Below, in pieces: positions 1 to 7,042 of a DNA stretch of 9,040 nt. The notes beneath the pieces were generated by a model. That model had not been told where the DNA came from. It saw nothing but the letters and a program-made list of their open reading frames with translations, and did not search any database. The DNA comes from UBA1858 sp045106935 (GTDB lineage Bacteria > Pseudomonadota > Gammaproteobacteria > UBA4575): the NCBI GenBank assembly GCA_045106935.1, contig JBGCFN010000049.1, positions 1 to 9,040 on the forward strand, in the 5' to 3' direction. The stretch's first letter is position 1, and every line of letters starts with the position of its first letter. The position numbers were made by a program, and so were the translations under genes.

Positions 1-183
1 TTCAAATGGCAATCGACATCAGATTGCTCAACAGCTCGGGGAGTGAAATTCATATATCGTAAGCAGCTTAGTTAATCGTAAGTATTGGATTTTCCTAACA
101 TTATCAGAAAACCAAAGTCGCCACTTAGAGCGAATTCTCACTTTTTAACAAAAGTCAGACTTATACCGATAGCAGAGTACTAA
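1..183. other. Left-edge stretch with no supported gene
   Basis: This lies downstream of the barrel gene's stop codon. All three plus frames and the minus strand have only short open stretches. A plus frame from position 2 reads SNGNRHQIAQQLGE then stops, and could be the tail of a gene coming from the left, but 14 residues are too few to identify. A minus-strand ATG near 52 opens a frame that runs off the edge without a clear ribosome binding site. Two small inverted repeats are visible: gcaatc/gattgc at 9-14 and 22-27, and actttt/aaaagt at 140-145 and 150-155. Neither is followed by a convincing T-run, so no terminator for the minus-strand block can be assigned. Confidence 0.4.
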
Positions 184-1647
184 CTAGAAATTATGCGTAA
201 GTCCTATTGACACAGTATTAGACTTAAAATCCTCATCGTCATTTAAATCTGAATTGCCTTCAGAATAAATATAATTTGCATCAAATGTCGTTTTTGCTGA
301 GAGCTGCCTTGAATATACAATTTCAAAATCAAACAGATCGTTTGTTTCCTCTATGCCTAAATCAGTTGATTTATTTTCTTGCCATTCAACAGCTGTGAAC
401 AACGAGCTAAGCCCCGTAATATTCCATAGCCAACCCAGTGCATATGCCTCGTAATTATCGGTATCATTTGAATCCAAGAACTCAGAATCAGAATCTGTGA
501 AATTCAAAGCTATTGTACTTTTACTCACTGTGTAGGCAATCGTGGCGTCCCACGTTTCAGAAACAGAGACGGAATCTCTGTCATTGGCCGCATCAGTATC
601 AACATCATTTTGCAGTAGATCCTGCTCAGGGGAAAATAAGCCATCACTGCTGATTGAATCAAGCACGTCAAGACTGACCGTTTCTTCATAACTCGCATTG
701 ACTGCTAACTTTGGACCGCCAACTGTTAAGTTAGCCTCCCATGTTTTACCAAAAAATCGCTCTCCGCGCCTAACTTCTAACGCGGTGTATTCACCAAATC
801 CATAGACAAATCCAGCATCCCAATATGTTCCATCTTCATCTTCATCGATAGAGACGATATCCCCAAAGTCATTGTTTTCGTAACCATAGGAACCCACAAT
901 TTTCAGTTGTGTATTAATATCGTAGCCAAGATCTATTTCTTGTGAGCTAAAATCAAAATCTTCACCGTCGTCAAAATCAATTTTTTCGTCACTGTGTTGC
1001 AGTGTCCAGTCTAATCGATCACTGTCCACATTTCGATTTTGCAAGGCAGCTATAAATCGCTGACGATCATTATTATCGATATCTCCCCCAACACCATCTT
1101 CATCTGATTCGTCTTCAAAGTCTTGTACGGCATATAGATACGCTAAATTTGCTTGCGCATAACCACCCAAGTTTTGAATCCAAACTGGCTCCACACCTAA
1201 TGTTCTTTCGTCGGTCGTGTTGTCAGTATCATTAATATTATCGACCGATATCCCTTGAGTACTGTCAATCAGCACTTTTGAAATATTAGCGTACCCATTC
1301 AGAAAAAACGTTTTAGGAATTATTTCGTAACGAGCAACAGAATCCAGCGTATGATCAGTATTCAAATCACTATCGTCAAAATAGTAAAAATTTTGCATTA
1401 AATAATCAAGATTGACTAATAATCGACCTTCGTTTTTTACAATAGACAACCCCGGATTTATTTCACCAATAAAACCACTATCTTCATCATCGCTGTCATC
1501 AAATTCAACATTATCTGAATAACCGGTCCTGACCTCTACAGAAGGATTTATCTGCCACGGGCCAGCATGTGAGATGGACGTGATAGTCAGAAACAATAAG
1601 AAGCAAATTAAAAGGGATAATTTTTGACTAGTTGTATTTAGGATCAT
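184..1647 (-). CDS. Outer-membrane beta-barrel protein, XrtA/PEP-CTERM-associated type (TIGR03016-like)
   Basis: The 487-residue product is probably an outer-membrane barrel used in exopolysaccharide export or anchoring. Residues 1-28 form a signal peptide: a hydrophobic core near 10-23, with likely cleavage after SHA. The mature start (WQINPSVEVRTGYSDNV) and the NPGLSIV...LLVNLDYLMQNFYY segment (65-89) resemble the TIGR03016 family by recall. The rest is alternating beta-strand-like sequence ending in Phe (LTHNF), as is usual for barrels inserted by the BAM complex. Acidic runs interrupt the strands: 50-56, 91-98, 136-147, 176-194, 224-232 and 268-277 (DEDEDGTYWD, close to a DxDxDG calcium loop). 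The ATG at 1645-1647 is chosen because it places the signal peptide at the N-terminus; no strong Shine-Dalgarno is seen. It follows the kinase gene after 234 bp and may have its own promoter. The exact role is not established. Confidence 0.85.
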   Translation of the reverse strand: MILNTTSQKLSLLICFLLFLTITSISHAGPWQINPSVEVRTGYSDNVEFDDSDDEDSGFIGEINPGLSIVKNEGRLLVNLDYLMQNFYYFDDSDLNTDHTLDSVARYEIIPKTFFLNGYANISKVLIDSTQGISVDNINDTDNTTDERTLGVEPVWIQNLGGYAQANLAYLYAVQDFEDESDEDGVGGDIDNNDRQRFIAALQNRNVDSDRLDWTLQHSDEKIDFDDGEDFDFSSQEIDLGYDINTQLKIVGSYGYENNDFGDIVSIDEDEDGTYWDAGFVYGFGEYTALEVRRGERFFGKTWEANLTVGGPKLAVNASYEETVSLDVLDSISSDGLFSPEQDLLQNDVDTDAANDRDSVSVSETWDATIAYTVSKSTIALNFTDSDSEFLDSNDTDNYEAYALGWLWNITGLSSLFTAVEWQENKSTDLGIEETNDLFDFEIVYSRQLSAKTTFDANYIYSEGNSDLNDDEDFKSNTVSIGLTHNF

Positions 1648-1881
1648 GAAAGCACGTTATTAGTGAATAGAAGCGCATATATTAACTGTAATAGATAAAA
1701 TAGTCATATATTCCATGATGAAAACACACTATTTATCAGTGCGATACCGCTTTGCTTATCTGCTGGTAGCTTCCGCCTGTCTTAGGCCCGATAAAAGGCT
1801 ATATATCATAGACAAACGAAGATAATTGATCTATCGAATGATTATTTGGCGCAACCAATCACCTTGTTTAAATTATGAATT
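1648..1881. other. 234-bp intergenic gap between kinase and barrel genes
   Basis: The gap is larger than the 26- and 69-bp spacings between the preceding genes of the block. It is AT-rich except for a GC-richer patch at about 1741-1790. That patch contains the small inverted repeat gcct/aggc (1775-1778 and 1784-1787) and two TTATC-containing stretches, near 1734 and 1755. No open frame of note is present, and no strong Rho-independent terminator follows the kinase stop. A candidate promoter lies at 1679-1707 (listed separately). The patch could be a structured 5' leader, a binding site or the remnant of something deleted; the sequence alone does not decide. Confidence 0.5.
1679..1707 (-). promoter_or_regulatory. 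Candidate sigma-70-type promoter for the barrel gene
   Basis: On the minus strand, ATGACT (1702-1707) and TAATAT (1679-1684) are separated by exactly 17 bp. Each matches the -35 or -10 consensus at four of six positions. The -10 box ends 31 bp upstream of the barrel gene's ATG, giving a short leader of about 25 nt. In AT-rich DNA such pairs arise by chance, so this is only a candidate. It is supported by its distance from the start codon and by the unusually long gap in front of this gene. Confidence 0.35.
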
Positions 1882-2727
1882 TTACTCTCTGTAATTATCG
1901 TAATAAGAGCCATAGGTCTCTTCACCATGTGCTTTCTTACTCTTATTAAGCACCATGCCAACTGGCTTATCTTTTTCGATCTGGTCTAGCACGGACTGAA
2001 CCATCTTATGAGATGTTTTAGCTGCTTCAGTCACCACAACAACCTGTCCGGCAAGACGCGTCAATACACTTGCTTCAACAGTGGCTAACATTGGTGGCGC
2101 ATCGAATAATACAATTCGATTCTCTGCTTCAGTTAATTCAGCCAGGATCATATTCATTCTTTCGCTAGACAATAACTCGCAAGTATTGTCGTTAAACGAA
2201 CCCGCCGGCAACACCTTCAATTTATTTAAATCAGTTTGAACAATATGGGAATCAATTGAAGCTTTATGGTCATTCAACAAGTCATTCAGACCTGGTCTAT
2301 CACTTAACCCTAACACCAAGCTTGCATCACGCTTGATGGTATCGCCATCAACAAACAATACATCGTAGTCTCTCTCATAACTCAATGACATTGCTAAATT
2401 AAGCGAGGTATGCGTTTTCCCTTCACCGGGTACTGCACTTGTGACAACGATAAAGTTAGCACCGAAGGAGCCAGAATTTTGATGTTCACCAACCATGTTA
2501 TTCAATAATGGTCTTTTAATTTTCTTAAACTCTTGCAGGGTAGCTGAGGTTTTATCCCACTCTAGTCCATTAGCACTCAAACCAACTCGATCTATCTCCA
2601 CCATATCGTAACTTGGTGCAGCAGCACGGCCATTATGACGCCTTACTCCATTCATTTTTCGCCCTACTTGCATACCAATGGACGAGTTCGTATCTAAATT
2701 CCCGACTGCTTTTTCAATTATGCTCAC
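1882..2727 (-). CDS. Polysaccharide tyrosine autokinase, CpsD/CapB type, XrtA-associated (TIGR03018-like)
   Basis: This is a cytoplasmic BY-kinase that autophosphorylates on C-terminal tyrosines and normally works with a Wzz-type membrane partner, here the gene just upstream. The 281 residues show an N-terminal MSIIEKAV segment and EFKKIKRPLL (66-75), both like the XrtA-associated family. They also show Walker A SAVPGEGKT (97-105, Lys104), a Walker A' region VLFVDGDTIKR (123-133), Walker B IVLFDAPP (205-212, Asp209) and a Tyr cluster YGSYYDNY (Tyr 272, 275, 276, 279). Walker A' is atypical: DGD in place of DAD, and no following R-x-P. The start is GTG at 2725-2727, preceded by GGGA at a workable distance and 26 bp after the chain-length gene's stop, so translation is probably coupled within one transcript. 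The separate kinase and membrane proteins match the Gram-positive CapA/CapB style rather than fused Wzc. Family assignment is firm; the XrtA subtype comes from recalled similarity and context. Confidence 0.92.
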   Translation of the reverse strand: MSIIEKAVGNLDTNSSIGMQVGRKMNGVRRHNGRAAAPSYDMVEIDRVGLSANGLEWDKTSATLQEFKKIKRPLLNNMVGEHQNSGSFGANFIVVTSAVPGEGKTHTSLNLAMSLSYERDYDVLFVDGDTIKRDASLVLGLSDRPGLNDLLNDHKASIDSHIVQTDLNKLKVLPAGSFNDNTCELLSSERMNMILAELTEAENRIVLFDAPPMLATVEASVLTRLAGQVVVVTEAAKTSHKMVQSVLDQIEKDKPVGMVLNKSKKAHGEETYGSYYDNYRE

Positions 2728-2753
2728 GATGTTATCCCGCTTTAATTATTTCG

Positions 2754-4331
2754 TTATTTGTCTACGTATGAAGAAACAAGTGACGCACCTTCTTCATGCT
2801 TGACTATTGAGATTGAATAGAACCCTAGTAGTAATACGACTAACAATACAAAAGCTGCCAAGGTCGTTCTCTCAGTACGCATGCCTTGGTCAGACACTCT
2901 CATGCTCACTGAACCGTATACTGGCAAACTAGTTTCACGATTCAAATGATGCGTAGTTAAAAATACTGGCTTGGCTTGATCTAAGAAGAGAGCAAATCCA
3001 GCACCAATAATGATCGACATTATTAAGACCGCTGTGATAAATAGTGGGCGATTTGGACCAATTGAGGCTTTTGGCACTATCGGCGGATCAATAATCTGGA
3101 ACTTGACACTATCATCACCTTTCTCAGCTTCTTGAGATAAGCGTGCTAACTCTAAACGACGTGTTAACTCTAGATACTGACTCTTCGTGATATCGTAATC
3201 TCGATTAAGCTTAGCTAGTTGAGCTTCAACCTCAGAGACACCATCCAAAGAATTGCGAAGTAGCGCCACCTTACGGCTATACTCATTCACAATCGCTTGA
3301 TTAGTAGCAACTGCCGTTTCAGCACGACGCAAGCCTATTTGTACCGATTGATAAACAGGATTCGCAGCATTCAAGCTAGCTGTATTGCGTGTATTGTTAG
3401 CTGCTGATTGAGGGGCTTGTCTTTCTTCAAACAATTGCTTCTCAAGACTCGCCAATGTTGCCTGACTTGCCAACACTCTAGGATGATTTTCAGTGTACTT
3501 AAGTAGATCTTGGCGTAACTGAGCACGCACTTCCTCTATCTGTCCGGCAATTGGGCTTGAGGTTGTTTGAGTTGGCGCATTAAATCCTGTCAGGCCAACA
3601 ACTGGAGTTTCTCCCTCTAACTGACGCTGGATCGCACTACGCTTACCTAATGCAATTTGCAATTGCACTCTAGCTGCTGCCAACTCTGACTGAGCTTGCT
3701 GCAAGGACAATATATAGTCCCCGTTATTCGTCGGCATTTGCTCTAAGTTCTGTTTCTTAAACTCAGCTAAGCGAGTCTCAGCTTCTGTTAATCGCTGCTC
3801 GTAAGCACCTATTTGCTTCTCTAAAAAGACTTCGGCAACACGTGCATCAGTTAACTTGCCAGACAACACTCGATTTAAAAATTGATTTAATAGAATATCT
3901 ACGACTTCAAATGCGATTTGTGGATCGTCATAAGTAAACTCTAGATCATAAAGAGATTCGCGTGCAGTTTTAATTTCAATGTTTTTCTGCAGATATGTCA
4001 CCATATCCTGCATATCATCTGCATCCTTCAATCTCTCGCTCAAACCAGACTCAAGAATCAACTCTTCCATGATGGAGCGAGATTTTATTGCCTCACTCAA
4101 AACATAGGCATGAGTCGCTACGTCTGACTGAACCGTAATGCCTTCTAAAATTGGCTCTATTACAGAGTTATCTTTAACGTAGAAACTAGCACTCGATTGA
4201 TATTGATTAGGCATCCAAAACACTAACAATGTGCCAACAACAAATACCAACCATGACAACCCAACTGCCCACCAGTTGAAGCGCCACATGCCACGCAAGA
4301 AAGTTTCAATTTGAGATATTAAATTAAACAT
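2754..4331 (-). CDS. Polysaccharide chain-length determinant, Wzz/GumC type, XrtA-associated (TIGR03007-like)
   Basis: This inner-membrane co-polymerase sets polysaccharide chain length and is the expected membrane activator of the kinase encoded next. Of its 525 residues, a first membrane helix spans about 20-39, followed by a Wzz domain. A long Gln/Glu/Ala/Leu-rich periplasmic region (about 165-240 and 265-400) is probably coiled coil. It contains RLELARLSQEAEKG and then the Pro-rich DPPIVPKASIGPNRP before a second helix at 431-450. A third hydrophobic helix (about 491-510) lies close to the C-terminus. Classical Wzz proteins have two helices; as I recall, the extra C-terminal helix is typical of the XrtA-associated family. 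There is no kinase domain, consistent with the separate autokinase. The start is ATG at 4329-4331 with a weak AGAG upstream, and the gap to the export gene is 69 bp. Confidence 0.9.
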   Translation of the reverse strand: MFNLISQIETFLRGMWRFNWWAVGLSWLVFVVGTLLVFWMPNQYQSSASFYVKDNSVIEPILEGITVQSDVATHAYVLSEAIKSRSIMEELILESGLSERLKDADDMQDMVTYLQKNIEIKTARESLYDLEFTYDDPQIAFEVVDILLNQFLNRVLSGKLTDARVAEVFLEKQIGAYEQRLTEAETRLAEFKKQNLEQMPTNNGDYILSLQQAQSELAAARVQLQIALGKRSAIQRQLEGETPVVGLTGFNAPTQTTSSPIAGQIEEVRAQLRQDLLKYTENHPRVLASQATLASLEKQLFEERQAPQSAANNTRNTASLNAANPVYQSVQIGLRRAETAVATNQAIVNEYSRKVALLRNSLDGVSEVEAQLAKLNRDYDITKSQYLELTRRLELARLSQEAEKGDDSVKFQIIDPPIVPKASIGPNRPLFITAVLIMSIIIGAGFALFLDQAKPVFLTTHHLNRETSLPVYGSVSMRVSDQGMRTERTTLAAFVLLVVLLLGFYSISIVKHEEGASLVSSYVDK

Positions 4332-4400
4332 AAGCTTTGACTCTATTTTTTAAGTAGTTTTTTATATTTGATTGTTAGCCAAGTACTGATAAAACGCTTA

Positions 4401-5030
4401 TTAAAAAACTGACTCAGGAATAATTAGTACATCACCTGGTCTCATTGCAACGTTGTTATCAATCTTTCCCTTCTTCATTAAATCAGAGAGCCTTACTGGC
4501 ATTTCTGACTGTGTTGTGCCTTCCTTACGAACAATCTTAGATTTATTACCTGCCGCAAACTGTGTCAGACCACCAACTTCGATCATTACATCTAATAATG
4601 TAATGCCTTCTCGGTATGACAGTGCTTGAGGCTTCTCAGCTTGACCAACCACTCTAATTTGATTGCTAAACTGACCTTTGAATTCTTGAACAATGACACT
4701 TACAACAGGTGCACGAACAAATTCTGAAAGTGCTTTTTCAATATCATCTGATAATTCCGATGGCGTTTTGCCTTCAGCTTTCATATCTTCTACCAAAGGT
4801 GTCGAGATTTTGCCGTCAGGACGAACAGGCACTGCAACTGATAGATCTTTATGTTCCCAAACGAACACTTCTAATGCATCTCCGGGCCCGATTCGATAAT
4901 CTCCCGCAGGAGCCATTGTTTCTTCAGCAATCTGTTTTGTTGAAGTCGCAGGTGATGTGGCACATCCACCAAGCATTAATCCAGCAAATATAAGTGAGAT
5001 AATTGCACTATTGTTCCATCGAATTTTCAT
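4401..5030 (-). CDS. Polysaccharide export lipoprotein, short Wza/EpsE type (XrtA-associated, TIGR03027-like)
   Basis: The product is an outer-membrane-associated lipoprotein of the polysaccharide export (OPX) family, thought to form or gate the exit channel. It has 209 residues from the ATG at 5028-5030. I chose this start over a TTG at 5040-5042 because GGAG (5037-5040) sits six bases before the ATG and overlaps the TTG codon. The N-terminus is a lipoprotein signal with lipobox LGGC (Cys23). The export domain begins YRIGPGDALEVFVW (45-58) and includes VRPDGKISTPL; an SLBB-like domain follows (VVGQAEKPQAL, LLDVMIEVGGL). The protein is much shorter than E. coli Wza and lacks the extra SLBB and C-terminal helix parts, so it may need the downstream barrel to cross the outer membrane (inference). 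It ends in tandem TAATAA stops. The 310 bp upstream separate it from the transferase gene. Confidence 0.9.
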   Translation of the reverse strand: MKIRWNNSAIISLIFAGLMLGGCATSPATSTKQIAEETMAPAGDYRIGPGDALEVFVWEHKDLSVAVPVRPDGKISTPLVEDMKAEGKTPSELSDDIEKALSEFVRAPVVSVIVQEFKGQFSNQIRVVGQAEKPQALSYREGITLLDVMIEVGGLTQFAAGNKSKIVRKEGTTQSEMPVRLSDLMKKGKIDNNVAMRPGDVLIIPESVF

Positions 5031-5340
5031 GTGTGTCTCCAAGTTAACGATATCTTTCCAAAATTGTAGTAATTAATGACTAGTCTACGCTGTGACTTCT
5101 ATCCAATTAGTGTTAATAAAAACAAAATTGACACCGAATATGTGATCTATGTATCTCTCTGTTTTCTATTAGTTTGTGTATTAGACCCAAACCTTGCAGT
5201 GATTACTGGGATGATGAGCACAAAATCTCCATTGATCCGTAAATTTAAACGCTTTGTCGTGAACAGAATTTTTGCTAGCTAAAAAAAATGCCAAGTGCTT
5301 CACATTCTGATTAAGAACGGCACTCGTTTAATGAAATTAT
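5031..5340. other. 310-bp intergenic region between sugar transferase and export gene
   Basis: This region separates two minus-strand genes. Its right end holds a terminator-like hairpin (listed separately). The left end should therefore hold a promoter for the export, chain-length and kinase genes. The best -10-like box on the minus strand is TACAAT (5063-5068), about 33 bp from the ATG, but I see no good -35 at 16-18 bp from it. A 68-codon plus-strand frame (5076-5282) crosses the region; it has no ribosome binding site and no recognisable family, so I do not call it a gene. Confidence 0.45.
5281..5324 (-). terminator. Probable Rho-independent terminator after the sugar transferase gene
   Basis: Read on the minus strand, AGTGCC (5319-5324) pairs with GGCATT (5287-5292), with one G-U pair. 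A smaller TTCT/AGAA helix sits in the loop and a run of eight T follows (5281-5288). An alternative stem AGTGC/GCACT is also possible. It begins about 16 bp after the transferase stop codon, the expected place. The loop is large and the stem only moderately strong, so it may attenuate rather than stop transcription. Confidence 0.5.
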
Positions 5341-6750
5341 TTAGCGCGCACCTTTACCCCAAAGCACAATTTCTGCAGTTTGAATCAGGATAGCCAAATT
5401 GAAAATCAGACTACTGTTCTTGACGTAATACAAATCGTATTTGAGCTTTTCAACCGCATCATTTTCAGTACTGCCATAGGGATATCGCATCTGCGCCCAT
5501 CCCGCCAGACCAGGCTTTACCCTGTGACGTTCACTATAGAAAGGAATTTTATCTGATAACTGATCAACAAATTCAGGGCGCTCAGGTCTTGGCCCAACCA
5601 GACTCATTTCACCTTTCAAGATATTAATAAGTTGCGGCAATTCATCAATGCGATACTTTCTAAGTATCTTGCCAACACGCGTAATACGCGAATCATTGGC
5701 GCTCGCCCACTTGGCTCCTGTCCCTGCTTCAGCGTTTTCACACATACTTCTAAACTTAAGCAGTTCAAATACCTTATTCCTTTGGCCAACACGATTTTGC
5801 TTATAAAATAATGTGCCTCTACCTTTGCTCTCTATCATGATGGCTAATGCCCCACCAATAAGTAGCGGCATAGTTGCTATCAACATCAACAAACTGGCAA
5901 ATATATCGAATGCACGCGTACTAATGGCTTTCAGCGTGTTTTGGCGAAACCCATCCGAAAAAATTATCCAGCTTGGGTCTAATAACTCTACATAGACGCG
6001 TGACATTTGCCGCTCTAGAAAAGTCGGCAACTCAATGACATCGACACCACTTAAACGACAATTAATTAGCTCTTTTGTTGGGAATCTTTGTCGGCGCTCA
6101 CTCATTGCAACAATGATTTCTTCAACGCCATTTTCTAACACATAGTCATCTAAGCTCAATTCTGTGGAAATTACTCGATCTTCATCAACACGCACATCTT
6201 CAGCACTCTGACCATAAAATCCAAGAATTGAAACCCCTCTTTGATCAGCTCTTCTACGTAAATTATTCACCCATTCAGCTTTCTCACCGACACCCAACAC
6301 AAGCACTTTCTTATTCAACGTGTGCTTATCAACCCACGATTCAAATACCACTCTGGCAAACACAATCCCAACAAATGAGATGAATAGCGTCAGCACGAAT
6401 AGACCACGACCAAAGTACATATCAGGAAACATGAAGAATATGATCGAGAGTACTAGTGAGGCGACAATAAATGCTGTGGTAATTCTATTTAATACATTCC
6501 ATATAACTTCACGGCGCTGCGCTTGATACAATCCCATTGCCAGCATGACCAATACCACCAATACAGCCGTCAATACGCTGCTCGCCTGAATTGATAGCAA
6601 CTCGCCTTTAGCATACTCAACACCACCAACATCATAGAATCTAATCGATGATGCAGCGAATAAACTCAAATAGCATACTGCCGCCTCTACTAATATAAGC
6701 AGCGCTATTGGGAAGCTAATATGATGGTTAAATACTTTAATAGATGACAA
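5341..6750 (-). CDS. Undecaprenyl-phosphate sugar-1-phosphate transferase, XrtA-associated EpsB/WcaJ type (TIGR03013-like)
   Basis: This integral membrane enzyme starts repeat-unit synthesis by moving a sugar-1-phosphate from a UDP-sugar to undecaprenyl phosphate. Its 469 residues open with IKVFNHHIS, resembling the XrtA-associated family. Four hydrophobic helices follow (about 13-38, 55-75, 90-108, 114-136), then a Rossmann-like domain starting KKVLVLGVG, a fifth helix near 280-308, and the C-terminal bacterial sugar transferase domain. That domain shows QNRVGQRNKVFELLKFRSM, RKYRIDELPQL (368-374 for IDELPQL), SLVGPRPERPEF and RVKPGLAGWAQ. The actual sugar cannot be read from sequence. The start is TTG at 6748-6750, supported by AGAGAGG (6757-6763) six bases upstream; the next Met comes after the first helix and would truncate the protein. 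It is first in the minus-strand block, transcribed from the divergent region, and followed by a likely terminator. Confidence 0.93.
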   Translation of the reverse strand: MSSIKVFNHHISFPIALLILVEAAVCYLSLFAASSIRFYDVGGVEYAKGELLSIQASSVLTAVLVVLVMLAMGLYQAQRREVIWNVLNRITTAFIVASLVLSIIFFMFPDMYFGRGLFVLTLFISFVGIVFARVVFESWVDKHTLNKKVLVLGVGEKAEWVNNLRRRADQRGVSILGFYGQSAEDVRVDEDRVISTELSLDDYVLENGVEEIIVAMSERRQRFPTKELINCRLSGVDVIELPTFLERQMSRVYVELLDPSWIIFSDGFRQNTLKAISTRAFDIFASLLMLIATMPLLIGGALAIMIESKGRGTLFYKQNRVGQRNKVFELLKFRSMCENAEAGTGAKWASANDSRITRVGKILRKYRIDELPQLINILKGEMSLVGPRPERPEFVDQLSDKIPFYSERHRVKPGLAGWAQMRYPYGSTENDAVEKLKYDLYYVKNSSLIFNLAILIQTAEIVLWGKGAR

Positions 6751-6756
6751 GTAATG

Positions 6757-6763
6757 CCTCTCT
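6757..6763 (-). promoter_or_regulatory. Shine-Dalgarno site that decides the TTG start of the sugar transferase
   Basis: On the minus strand AGAGAGG lies six bases before the TTG codon at 6748-6750. It is the best ribosome binding site in the minus block and supports the non-ATG start. No ATG occurs before the second membrane helix. Confidence 0.65.
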
Positions 6764-6837
6764 TAACTTTAATGTGTCAGTTATTGGTCTCATTTGGAGC
6801 GAATAGTCTACAAATAAATCTTCACTTGTCCGCGAAA

Positions 6838-6859
6838 ATCATCACTTAATTGAGATGAT
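6838..6859. repeat. Inverted repeat, possible operator in the divergent region
   Basis: ATCATC (6838-6843) and GATGAT (6854-6859) are perfect inverted copies separated by 10 bp, so the half-site centres are 16 bp apart. It lies about 90 bp upstream of the transferase start and about 180 bp upstream of the dehydrogenase start, where a dimeric regulator could act on either promoter. Six-base arms can occur by chance; no second copy was noticed in the window. Confidence 0.3.
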
Positions 6860-7042
6860 GTCTATTGTCCTTTAAAAACTCGCGTACTATTTGTGAAGTC
6901 CATCTAACTTTCGCAATAACAGAAGTTTACAAATCATCTGTGATATATTTCCTAAGTTGATAACGGGTTCATAGATGCACAAGCACGATTGAACTAAAGT
7001 GCACATCAAATTTTCAACCAATCAAATTTAAGAGTCATTTCT

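Larger units (their letters stand above)
6751..7042. promoter_or_regulatory. 292-bp divergent promoter region between transferase and dehydrogenase genes
   Basis: The two gene blocks face away from each other here, so promoters for both must lie in or near this AT-rich stretch, apart from any internal starts. I could not find a -35/-10 pair good enough to assign on either strand: TTGATA (about 6958) and GATATAT (about 6942) are isolated hexamer-like matches. No GG-N10-GC sigma-54 signature was found. The only clear symmetric element is the inverted repeat at 6838-6859 (listed separately). The dehydrogenase ATG is preceded by a weak AAGAG. Confidence 0.6.

Noticed and set aside
9..27. Small hairpin gcaatc/gattgc as a terminator of the minus block
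   Set aside because: No T-run follows it on the minus strand, and it lies about 160 bp past the stop codon.
1771..1790. Sigma-54-like GG-N10-GC on the minus strand in the kinase-barrel gap
   Set aside because: Only the invariant GG and GC match. The surrounding bases do not fit TGGCAC and TTGCA, and the site is over 100 bp from the start codon.
1741..1800. Possible c-di-GMP-I (GEMM) riboswitch on the minus strand, because of the string CGGGCCTAAG
   Set aside because: The conserved 5' half (GGGCAAACC and CGCAAAGCC) and the tetraloop-receptor arrangement are absent; only a short chance-like similarity remains.
4693..4993. Two plus-strand frames opposite the export lipoprotein gene
   Set aside because: They are antisense shadows of a well-supported gene and resemble no family.
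5031..5042. TTG start for the export lipoprotein, four codons upstream of the ATG
   Set aside because: The codon overlaps the GGAG that serves the ATG at 5028-5030, and the ATG gives a normal lipoprotein signal peptide.
5076..5282. 68-codon plus-strand frame with a hydrophobic stretch (YVIYVSLCFLLVCVL) in the intergenic region
   Set aside because: It has no Shine-Dalgarno site and no recognised family, and overlaps the terminator-like hairpin at its end. The AT-rich spacer can give such a frame by chance.
5813..6526. Plus-strand frames of 60-68 codons opposite the sugar transferase gene
   Set aside because: They are antisense to conserved transferase coding sequence, with no start signals or family resemblance.
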